From Pseudomonadota bacterium (GTDB lineage: Bacteria; Pseudomonadota; Alphaproteobacteria; Rhizobiales; Rhizobiaceae): DNA of 6,503 nt. Within the stretch, counting starts at the first letter, position 1. The number at the start of each line of letters is the position of its first letter. This document shows, piece after piece, positions 1 through 6,189 of this stretch. Both the position numbers and the translations under genes were made by a program. The stretch is taken from NCBI GenBank assembly GCA_023393575.1, contig JAEWKX010000157.1, positions 1 to 6,503 of the forward strand, written 5' to 3'. The notes under the pieces are model-generated. The model was not told the origin of the DNA and did no database searches. It saw only the letters and a list, made by a program, of their open reading frames with translations.

Positions 1-957
1 GGCTACTTCAAGGACTCCTTCGACAAGAACATCTTTCCGGAATTCACCAAGGCGACCGGCATCGCCGTGGAATCGATCGCGGAGCCGACGGGCGAAGCTT
101 GGCTCGTTCAGTTGGAACAGGCCGCCCGCGCCGGGCAGGCCCCCGCTGACATTTCCATGATGTCGCAGGTGGCCATGCTCAAGGGCCAGGCGACCGATCT
201 CTGGGCGCCGCTCGACATGGCGAAGATCAAAAACGCCTCCGGCCTGATCGATGCCTTCGTCAACAAGTATCCGGACGGCCGCGTGGCCGGGATAGGTGCC
301 GTTTCCTGGTACATCACCCTCGTCACCAACACGGATGTCTATAAGGACGCACCGACCTCCTGGACGGCGCTCTGGGATTCCGCCAATGCCGACAAGATCG
401 GGCTGCTGGCGCTCGTTTCCAATTCCTTCCTGCTGGAAGTGACGGCCAAGACACACTTCGGCGGTACCCGTGCGCTGGACACCGAGGAAGGCATCCTCAA
501 GGTCTTCGAGAAGCTCGCGGAAGTGAAGCCCAACGTCCGCCTCTGGTACCGCGACGAGGCGCAGTTCGAACAAGCGCTGAAATCGGGCGAGATCCCGATG
601 GGCCAGTACTATCACGACGTCACCGGGCTCGCCGCTGCCGACGGGCACCCGGTCCGCTCCACCTTCCCGACGGAAGGCGGCATCCTCGATTCCGGCTGCT
701 GGGCATTGTCCCGCGCCTCGGAAAAGACCGAAGAGGCGCATGTCTTCATCGACTACATGTGCCAGCCCGCGGTCCAGGCGATCCTGTCGCGAAAGGTCGG
801 CACTTCACCGACGGTCAAACGTGACCTGCTTGACCTGACGGCAGAGGAATTCGCCGCCGTGTCGTCCGACATCGAGCCGATCATCCCGCGCTACGACCTC
901 TATAAGACGAAGTCCGACTTCCTGAACCAGAAATGGACGGAGATGATCGCCGGCTGA
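1..957 (+). CDS. ABC transporter periplasmic substrate-binding protein (PotD/PotF-like), 5'-truncated
   Basis: The reading frame is open from base 1 to the TGA at 955-957, giving 318 residues. The start and signal peptide lie upstream of the window; family members are about 340-360 residues, so roughly 30-40 residues are missing. A GTG at 67 is an internal Val, not a start: the upstream codons already encode conserved family sequence (FPEFTKATGI, residues 12-21). Other family marks are SWTALWD (120-126), KIGLLALV (132-139), KPNVRLW (176-182), GEIPMGQYYHDV (196-207) and EGGILDSGCWAL (225-236), which parallel the PotD hinge and ligand-binding segments. The protein should capture the solute in the periplasm and deliver it to the two permeases downstream. 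By eye alignment to E. coli PotD, the amine-binding acidic residues are replaced, so a polyamine label would be unsafe. The family is secure; the ligand is unknown. Confidence 0.92.
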   Translation, partial: GYFKDSFDKNIFPEFTKATGIAVESIAEPTGEAWLVQLEQAARAGQAPADISMMSQVAMLKGQATDLWAPLDMAKIKNASGLIDAFVNKYPDGRVAGIGAVSWYITLVTNTDVYKDAPTSWTALWDSANADKIGLLALVSNSFLLEVTAKTHFGGTRALDTEEGILKVFEKLAEVKPNVRLWYRDEAQFEQALKSGEIPMGQYYHDVTGLAAADGHPVRSTFPTEGGILDSGCWALSRASEKTEEAHVFIDYMCQPAVQAILSRKVGTSPTVKRDLLDLTAEEFAAVSSDIEPIIPRYDLYKTKSDFLNQKWTEMIAG

Positions 958-963
958 GAGATC

Positions 964-994
964 GCGGCCGCCGTCTTCGGAAGAGGGTGGCCGC
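964..994 (+). promoter_or_regulatory. Strong intercistronic hairpin between binding-protein and ATPase genes
   Basis: Bases 964-972 (GCGGCCGCC) pair with 986-994 (GGTGGCCGC) as a 9-bp stem with one G-U pair. After a G-G mismatch, 974-977 can pair with 981-984 to extend it; alternatively the loop can form a C(UUCG)G tetraloop at 975-980. It begins 7 nt after the stop codon of the binding-protein gene. A four-T run follows only at 1003-1006, eight bases past the stem, so this is not a clean intrinsic terminator. The likely role, known from other binding-protein operons, is to protect the upstream mRNA 3' end or partly attenuate read-through, so that binding protein outnumbers transporter. The stem is directly visible; its role is inferred. 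Confidence 0.6.
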
Positions 995-1043
995 ATCACC
1001 GCTTTTGAGCTAAGAGCGCCCGCGCAACCAGAGCGGAGAGCGA

Positions 1044-2078
1044 ATGTCCGGACTAATCCTCAGCAACGTGACGAAGCAGTTCGGCACGTTCACTGCCGTC
1101 AGCAATGTAAGCCTTTCGGTTCCGGAAGGCACCTTTGTTTGCCTGCTCGGACCCTCAGGTTGCGGCAAGACAACGTTGATGCGCATGGTCGCCGGCCTGG
1201 ACCTCCCGACCAGCGGTTCGATCCGGCTGGGCGGCGAGGACATTACCAAGGTTGCGACCCACAAGCGCAATCTCGGCATGGTCTTCCAGTCGCTGGCGCT
1301 CTTCCCGCATCTGACGGTCGGCGAGAACATCGCCTATGCGCTGCGCATCCGCGGCGTTCCGAAGGAGGAACAGAAGAAGCGCGTCGACGAACTGCTGGCG
1401 ATGATCCACCTGGGAGGCTTCGCCGACCGCTCCGTCACGAAGCTTTCCGGCGGACAGCGCCAGCGCGTCGCGATCGCCCGCGCCCTTGCGATTTCACCCA
1501 GGCTCTTCCTGCTCGACGAGCCGCTCTCGGCGCTCGACGCGAAGCTGCGCGAGGCGATGCAGGTGGAACTGCGCCAATTGCAGCAGCAGTTGGGCATCAC
1601 CACCATCGTCGTCACCCATGACCAGCGCGAAGCCATGACCATGGCCGATACGGTGGTGGTGATGAACGGCGGCGAGATCCGCCAGGCTGCCGCTCCCATC
1701 GACATCTATCGCCGGCCGGCGGATTCCTTCGTGGCCGATTTCATAGGCTCCACCAACCTTCTTCCCTACGCTATCGACGACAGCGGCCGGGCGACCGTGT
1801 TTGGAACCGCGGTCGAGGGCCTTGCGCTCGCAGGTGCCAAGGCAGGGACGATCTCCGTCAGGCCGGAAGACGTGCAGATCACCGCACCGGGTAACGGCAC
1901 CATCGAGGGCCGCATCACCTTTATCCGCGACCTCGGCGGCACGGTGGAGACCTTCGTGGAAGCTTCCGGCCAGCAGATCGTTGCCGTCTCCGCGCCGCGC
2001 ACGCGGCCGGAGGTGGCGGTCGGCCAGCAGGTCGGCATCCGGCTCGATCCGGCGACCAGCGTGGTGCTTGCCCGATGA
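1044..2078 (+). CDS. ABC transporter ATP-binding protein with TOBE domain (PotA/FbpC-type)
   Basis: This 344-residue cytoplasmic ATPase powers the importer. Visible motifs in order: Walker A GPSGCGKTT (36-44), Q-loop Gln82 in VFQSLALFPH, signature LSGGQ (134-138), Walker B LFLLDEP (154-160), D-loop SALD (162-165) and switch His192 in VTHDQ. After about residue 235 comes a C-terminal TOBE-type regulatory domain containing SVRPEDVQI (271-279), typical of PotA, FbpC, UgpC and MalK relatives. The length is normal and all catalytic motifs are intact. The ATG at 1044 is preceded by GGAG (1035-1038) with 5-nt spacing and gives a standard N terminus. The 86-nt gap upstream holds the hairpin. The stop overlaps the first permease start by 4 nt, indicating coupled translation. 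Substrate cannot be read from this subunit. Confidence 0.96.
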   Translation: MSGLILSNVTKQFGTFTAVSNVSLSVPEGTFVCLLGPSGCGKTTLMRMVAGLDLPTSGSIRLGGEDITKVATHKRNLGMVFQSLALFPHLTVGENIAYALRIRGVPKEEQKKRVDELLAMIHLGGFADRSVTKLSGGQRQRVAIARALAISPRLFLLDEPLSALDAKLREAMQVELRQLQQQLGITTIVVTHDQREAMTMADTVVVMNGGEIRQAAAPIDIYRRPADSFVADFIGSTNLLPYAIDDSGRATVFGTAVEGLALAGAKAGTISVRPEDVQITAPGNGTIEGRITFIRDLGGTVETFVEASGQQIVAVSAPRTRPEVAVGQQVGIRLDPATSVVLAR

Positions 2079-2929
2079 GACGCGAACCGCCCCAGCGGCT
2101 CGCCGACTACGGCCCGCTCGTCTTCCCGGCGGGCATGCTGATCGTCTTCTTCGTGATTCCCTTCGCGACGATGATCGCGGTCTCCTTCTTCGAACGCGAG
2201 CAGGGCGGCTTCTACCAGCCGGCCTTCGTCTGGGACAATTACGCCCGCTTCCTCAGCCTCTTCTTCGGCAAGGTCCTCGGCTTCTCGCTTTTCCTCGCCG
2301 TCGCTGTCGCCGTTGCCTGTATCGTGATCGGCCTTCCCTTCACCTATCTGATGTCCCGCACTGCCCGGAAGGTACAGGTTCTCTGGCTCGTCGCGCTGCT
2401 GTCGATCCTGTCGCTGTCGGAGGTGATGATCGGCTTTGCCTGGTCCACCCTGTTCTCCCGCACCGCAGGACTGACCAACCTCCTCGTGGCCGTCGGCGTC
2501 ATGGCGACGCCGCAGGCGCTGACCCCGAGCTTCGCAGCCGTGATGACCGCGATGACCTACCAGGCCCTGCCCTACACGGTGCTGGTGCTCTATCCGGCAC
2601 TCGTCCGTCTGGATCCCACGTTGACGGAGGCTGCCCGCACCCTCGGCGCCTCTCCCGTGCGTGCCTTCTTCACCGTCGTGGTGCCGGCGCTGCGCAACAC
2701 CATCCTGGCGACGCTGATCATGGTCTTCATCTTTGCACTCGGCTCCTACCTGCTGCCGCAGCTTCTCGGGCGGCCCCAGCACTGGACGCTCTCGGTGCTC
2801 ATCACCGACCAGGCCATCTACCAGTCGAACATGCCCTTCGCCGCCGCCATGGCCGTCTTCCTCGTGCTCGTCTCGCTCGCACTCGTCGGTCTGGCCGTCT
2901 ACGCCGGACGGCGCAAGGAGGCCGTATGA
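2075..2929 (+). CDS. ABC transporter permease, first inner-membrane subunit (PotB-like)
   Basis: This is a 284-residue integral membrane protein of the binding-protein-dependent importer permease family. About six hydrophobic segments are visible, near residues 13-38, 68-95, 102-128, 150-175, 205-232 and 252-277. The cytoplasmic EAA coupling loop lies at about 185-204 (EAARTLGASP, then VVVP) and is the contact site for the ATPase. The gene starts at the ATG of an ATGA overlap with the ATPase stop (2075-2078). No good Shine-Dalgarno precedes it, so translation probably depends on coupling. Its TGA in turn overlaps the next permease start. It would form the channel as a heterodimer with the second permease. 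Length and architecture are normal for PotB-type subunits. Confidence 0.95.
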   Translation: MRREPPQRLADYGPLVFPAGMLIVFFVIPFATMIAVSFFEREQGGFYQPAFVWDNYARFLSLFFGKVLGFSLFLAVAVAVACIVIGLPFTYLMSRTARKVQVLWLVALLSILSLSEVMIGFAWSTLFSRTAGLTNLLVAVGVMATPQALTPSFAAVMTAMTYQALPYTVLVLYPALVRLDPTLTEAARTLGASPVRAFFTVVVPALRNTILATLIMVFIFALGSYLLPQLLGRPQHWTLSVLITDQAIYQSNMPFAAAMAVFLVLVSLALVGLAVYAGRRKEAV

Positions 2930-3723
2930 ACACCGCGCTGAAACGCCTGTTCTTCTTTGCGGTTGGCCTGTTCCTCGCCCTGCCGCTGATCGTCGTCGCC
3001 GGTGTCTCGATCAACGAGAAGCAGACGCTTGCCTTTCCACCCCAGGGCTTTTCCCTGGGCTGGTACGGCGAGATCTTCGCCAATCCGGAATGGCGCAGCG
3101 CGCTGGTGGCGTCGCTGACGCTCGCCGCGACCTCGGCGGCGCTTGCGCTGCTGATCGCCCTCCCGCTCGCCTGGTTCCTGTGGCGGCGGGTGGCGCCCTG
3201 GGCGAACATCTTGCAGCTGCTGGGCGTGGCGCCCTTCACGCTGCCGCCGGTCATCACCGCCCTTGGCCTGCTGACCTTCTGGGCCACCACCGGCTTCTAC
3301 GGCCAGCCGTGGACCGCCGCCATCAGTCACGCCATCTTCTTCGTCACGCTGCCGCTCGTCACGCTGTCGCTCGGCTTTTCCGCCATCGACCGCTCGCTGG
3401 TCGAAGCCGCCGCGACCATGGGCGCCGATGACCGGGTGATCTTCCGGACCGTCGTGCTGCCGCTGATCCTGCCCTACATCGTCTCAGGCTATGCCTTCGC
3501 CTTCGTGCTGTCGCTGAACGAGTACATCGTCGCCTATATGACCGTCGGCTTCACGATGGAGACGCTGCCGATCAAGATCTTCAACGCGCTGCGCTATGGC
3601 TACACGCCGACCATGGCCTCGGTCACCGTGCTGTTTCTGGCAATCGCCGCAGTCGTGTTCGGCCTCGTCGCCCGCTTCGGCGACCTGCCGAAGCTGCTCG
3701 GCGCCATGGGAGCCGAGCGATGA
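2926..3723 (+). CDS. ABC transporter permease, second inner-membrane subunit (PotC-like)
   Basis: This 265-residue protein is the partner permease. The N-terminal membrane segment (about 8-28) is followed by FPPQGFSLGWYGEIF (37-51), the periplasmic motif typical of PotC-type subunits. More hydrophobic segments lie near 58-86, 93-122, 131-155, 176-198 and 228-250. The EAA loop starts at Glu160 (EAAATMGADD, then VVLPLILP). The ATG at 2926 sits in an ATGA overlap with the first permease and has a strong Shine-Dalgarno, AGGAGG at 2916-2921. The same frame is open upstream to about 1801, but that stretch runs out of frame through the ATPase and first-permease genes and encodes Arg/Pro-rich nonsense, so it is not a fusion. 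The stop overlaps the hydrolase start by 4 nt. Confidence 0.95.
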   Translation: MNTALKRLFFFAVGLFLALPLIVVAGVSINEKQTLAFPPQGFSLGWYGEIFANPEWRSALVASLTLAATSAALALLIALPLAWFLWRRVAPWANILQLLGVAPFTLPPVITALGLLTFWATTGFYGQPWTAAISHAIFFVTLPLVTLSLGFSAIDRSLVEAAATMGADDRVIFRTVVLPLILPYIVSGYAFAFVLSLNEYIVAYMTVGFTMETLPIKIFNALRYGYTPTMASVTVLFLAIAAVVFGLVARFGDLPKLLGAMGAER

Positions 3724-4502
3724 GGATCGCCGGGCTTCAGATGCAGGCCGTGATCGGCGACATCGACGCCAACCTCGCGAAGATCGAGACGGCGGCTGGC
3801 CAGGCTGCCGCCGCTGGCGCCCGACTTCTCATAGCCCCCGAACTGGCGCTGACGGGCTATGGCGCGGCAGAGCGGTTTCCCGACCTCGCGGCCCCTGCGG
3901 ACGGCAATCTTCCCGAACGGCTTGCAGCCATCGCCCGCCGTCATGGCCTTGCGATCGTGGCCGGCTTCGCGGAAAGAGACGGCAACGACGTCTACAACAG
4001 CGCCCTCCTCGTCGACGGCGAAAGCCGGCAGACCGTCTACCGGAAGTCCCATCTCTATGGGCCCTACGAAAAACGCTGGTTCCGCCCGGCCAATCCCGCC
4101 TCGATCCTCACAACCGTTGAAGGCGTCAGGCTCGGCATGCTGATCTGCTATGACGTCGAGTTCCCTGAAAACGTGCGGCGCCTGGCACGGGCCGGCGCCG
4201 ACCTGGTGGTCGTCCCGACGGCTTTGCCGACAGGCTGGTCCGGCCGCTTCATCGCCGAGCACATGATCCGCGTGCGCGCCTTCGAGAACCAGGTCTTCGT
4301 CGCCTATATCAACCACTGCGGCTCCGACCCGCATTTCGCCTATGCCGGCCTTTCTCGGATCGCCGCGCCGGACGGCTCTTTGCTTGCAGAAGCGGCAGCG
4401 GAGGGCGAGGCGCTGCTCGCGACGGATATCGATCCGTCAGCCTATGCGGCGTCACGGGCGGAAAATACCTATCTCCATGATCTGGGTGGAAGAAGCACCT
4501 GA
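3720..4502 (+). CDS. Carbon-nitrogen hydrolase (nitrilase superfamily), likely amidase
   Basis: This 260-residue cytoplasmic enzyme has the complete nitrilase-superfamily catalytic set: Glu41 in APELALTGY, Lys109 in YRKSHLYG, a second Glu117 in GPYEKRWF, and nucleophile Cys143 in LICYDVEFPE. Downstream family marks include GADLVVVPTALP (159-170) and the MIRVRAFENQ segment (182-191). The family hydrolyses non-peptide C-N bonds (amides, carbamoyl groups, nitriles) through a thioester intermediate. The short length and CYDVEFPE context resemble aliphatic or R-stereoselective amidases rather than true nitrilases, though by eye only. It starts in an ATGA overlap with the second permease, with GGGAG at 3708-3712 and 7-nt spacing, so it is the fifth gene of the transporter operon. 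The simplest reading is that it hydrolyses the imported compound, perhaps releasing ammonia. Exact substrate unknown. Confidence 0.93.
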   Translation: MRIAGLQMQAVIGDIDANLAKIETAAGQAAAAGARLLIAPELALTGYGAAERFPDLAAPADGNLPERLAAIARRHGLAIVAGFAERDGNDVYNSALLVDGESRQTVYRKSHLYGPYEKRWFRPANPASILTTVEGVRLGMLICYDVEFPENVRRLARAGADLVVVPTALPTGWSGRFIAEHMIRVRAFENQVFVAYINHCGSDPHFAYAGLSRIAAPDGSLLAEAAAEGEALLATDIDPSAYAASRAENTYLHDLGGRST

Positions 4503-4623
4503 TTCAGGCTGCCTTGCACCGGGGAGGATGTTGAGAGATCGTTCGCGTGAACCAGCCTCCGCTCCGGAACATCCGGATCGGCCCGGCATTGTCGGTTATC
4601 GATCGCACGCTTTGGGAGGGGAA
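4503..4623. other. 121-nt spacer between hydrolase and RibD-like genes
   Basis: This is the only non-coding gap of any length in the + strand series apart from 958-1043. It contains two copies of the palindromic hexamer TCCGGA at 4563-4568 and 4572-4577, separated by ACA; together they could form a 6-bp, 3-nt-loop hairpin or a small operator. The last bases (4614-4621, GGGAGGGG) form the Shine-Dalgarno for the next gene. I found no convincing -35/-10 pair, no stem plus T-run terminator, and no match to the conserved parts of an FMN riboswitch. Whether the RibD-like gene has its own promoter or is read through from the transporter operon is undecided. Confidence 0.5.
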
Positions 4624-5442
4624 ATGTACGCGGCAAGGATGACCGAGGAGATCTGGCAGCGGCTCCTTGTCCTTCGCGGAGACCCCTCGGCAACATCGCA
4701 CTCGCCCGATAACGCGGAAGCGGCGTGGCGCCTTTACGCCCCAATCGCACTGCGTGACCGCCCCCTGGTCCTCGCGCAGGTCGGACAATCCCTGGACGGC
4801 CGGGTCGCGACGCCGACGGGAGACGCACAGGATGTCTCCGGCTGCGACGGAATCGCCCATCTTCATCGCTGCCGCGCACTGGTTGACGCCGTGGTCGTCG
4901 GCGTCGGCACGGTGGTGGCGGACGACCCCAGCCTTACCGTCCGCGCCGTTCCCGGTCCCAATCCGGTCCGGGTCGTGATCGACTGCAACGGCCGCATCCC
5001 ACCCAATGCCAAGATGCTGGGGGATGGAGGCGCGCCCGTGCTGATCGTGCAGGCCGATGATGCCCCCGAGCCGCCGCCGGAGAGCGAGGTGGTGAGGCTT
5101 GCGCGCCGTGGCGGAGGACTTCATCCCCGCGAGATCCTGGATGCACTGGCGGCGCGCGGATTGACCAGCATTCTGGTCGAAGGCGGCGCAAAGACGATCG
5201 CCCGCTTCGTCGACGCCGATCTCGTCGATCGCCTGCATGTCTCGATCGCGCCGATCATCATCGGGTCGGGGCCGATGGGAACGACGCTGGCTCCCGTAGA
5301 CCGTCTCTCGGAAGCCCGCCGCCCGAAGGTGAATGTCTACGACATCGGCACCGACATCGTCTTCGATTGCGACTTCCGGTATGTCCGGCGAAGGGAACCG
5401 TCAGCGGAGAGCGAGAACGTCCTGGTGACCCACACGGCATGA
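4624..5442 (+). CDS. Stand-alone RibD C-terminal-type (pyrimidine/dihydrofolate reductase-like) protein
   Basis: This 272-residue protein carries the RibD_C/DHFR-like NAD(P)H reductase fold. Markers are LAQVGQSLDGRVAT (50-63), GVGTVVADDPSLTVR (93-107), VRVVID (115-120), ILVEGGAKT (183-191) and DRLHVSIAPIIIG (202-214). In RibD this domain reduces the ribosyl side chain of a diaminopyrimidine riboflavin intermediate; stand-alone relatives include archaeal and fungal reductases. The zinc deaminase domain of bifunctional RibD is absent; instead there is a roughly 45-residue N-terminal extension of unknown role. The ATG at 4624 is chosen because GGAG (4615-4618) lies 5 nt upstream; the open frame back to 4342 overlaps the hydrolase gene and looks non-coding. 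A second ATG at 4639 is less well placed. The 3' end overlaps the convergent methyltransferase gene by 42 nt. The reductase family is secure, but a riboflavin role is doubtful. Confidence 0.88.
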   Translation: MYAARMTEEIWQRLLVLRGDPSATSHSPDNAEAAWRLYAPIALRDRPLVLAQVGQSLDGRVATPTGDAQDVSGCDGIAHLHRCRALVDAVVVGVGTVVADDPSLTVRAVPGPNPVRVVIDCNGRIPPNAKMLGDGGAPVLIVQADDAPEPPPESEVVRLARRGGGLHPREILDALAARGLTSILVEGGAKTIARFVDADLVDRLHVSIAPIIIGSGPMGTTLAPVDRLSEARRPKVNVYDIGTDIVFDCDFRYVRRREPSAESENVLVTHTA

Positions 5443-6189
5443 GCTTTCCGGACTGGTGATCGCGGCAACACGGTAGGCGTGCCAATCCTCAATGTCCTTC
5501 GCGCTCAGGCTTCCCTCCTCGGCAACGGCGTCCAGTACACCGCCCAGCAACGAACGCTGGAGCTCGGCATCCCGCACCTCGAGAATCCATGGGCTGGCTG
5601 CCGTCATCACGCGAAAGCCCTGCGCGTGAAGATCGGTAGCAAGAATGTTCCACGCCCTCGGCCCTGCGGCGACGCCGAAACCCTTGTCCCTGCCCTGATG
5701 TGCGTTGAAGGCCTTCACCACCTCGGCGTCCAGGGGATGCGGATGGGACCATGACATTTCGCCGTCATAGTTGAGCGCCGCATAAAGCCCCACATTCGCT
5801 TGGCGCAGGCAGTACGCGAAGCGGGCTATGAAGTCTGCCGAACAGAGATCGAAGAGGGCCGACGCCGTCACCAGCGCCGCCCCCTCCAACGGCAGCCTGT
5901 CCAGTTCCGCCAGATCGCTCTCCACGAAGGCAACGGCATCTCCGCCATGACGCCGCCTGGCCTCGGCGAGCAGGCGCGGATCACGATCGAGAAGTTGCCA
6001 TTGTACCGTCGGCTGGAGCCGGGTCCTGAGTGCGCGATATGTCGAGCCGGTGCCGCAGCCGATATCGAGGACCCTGGACGCTTCCAAGCAGCCGATGACC
6101 TCGATCGCCGCTGCCAGCAGGTGGCTTTCCCTTGCCCGACGATCGGCGGGTTCCCGCAGGTCGAGCCAACGAATGTCGAACCCGCTCAT
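5401..6189 (-). CDS. Class I SAM-dependent methyltransferase
   Basis: This 262-residue protein has the Rossmann-type SAM-binding motif I VLDIGCGTGS (40-49). The acidic residue ending strand 2 is at Asp68 (LLDRD), and a motif-II-like ESDL lies at 90-93. Strand 4 is near 105-115 (ALVTASALFDL). The N-terminal WLDLREPADRRAR (8-20) precedes the fold, and a substrate-binding half follows motif IV (about residues 138-240, with SWSHPHPLD at 146-154). It should transfer a methyl group from SAM to a small molecule or lipid; the acceptor cannot be read from sequence. The ATG at 6189 lies in an ATGA overlap with the upstream glycosyltransferase stop (6186-6189). No strong Shine-Dalgarno is seen, so coupled translation is likely. 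Its 3' end overlaps the convergent RibD-like gene. No known named gene is recognised. Confidence 0.88.
   Translation of the reverse strand: MSGFDIRWLDLREPADRRARESHLLAAAIEVIGCLEASRVLDIGCGTGSTYRALRTRLQPTVQWQLLDRDPRLLAEARRRHGGDAVAFVESDLAELDRLPLEGAALVTASALFDLCSADFIARFAYCLRQANVGLYAALNYDGEMSWSHPHPLDAEVVKAFNAHQGRDKGFGVAAGPRAWNILATDLHAQGFRVMTAASPWILEVRDAELQRSLLGGVLDAVAEEGSLSAKDIEDWHAYRVAAITSPESSCRVGHQDVLALR

Noticed and set aside
964..971. NotI recognition site GCGGCCGC as a sign of a cloning junction
   Set aside because: It forms the left arm of a natural-looking hairpin between two genes of one operon, and reading frames and codon style are continuous on both sides.
1766..2782. Long minus-strand open frame of 338 codons
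   Set aside because: It lies antisense to the ATPase and first-permease genes, encodes low-complexity Gly/Arg/Glu/His-rich sequence and has no recognisable domain; typical of G+C-rich antisense shadows.
1801..3723. One 640-codon open frame covering the end of the ATPase gene and both permeases, suggesting a fused protein
   Set aside because: Up to 2925 it is out of frame with two well-supported genes and encodes Arg/Pro-rich sequence without family motifs; only the part from 2926 is the real permease.
3600..4334. 244-codon minus-strand frame opposite the hydrolase
   Set aside because: It is fully antisense to a gene with an intact catalytic set and shows no family motif of its own.
4342..4623. 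Upstream extension of the RibD-like gene to an earlier ATG, overlapping the hydrolase
   Set aside because: The added 94 residues are Arg/Pro-rich and unlike the family, whereas the ATG at 4624 has a strong Shine-Dalgarno directly upstream.
4503..4623. FMN riboswitch upstream of a RibD-type gene
   Set aside because: The spacer is only 121 nt and I could not find the conserved FMN-aptamer segments in it.
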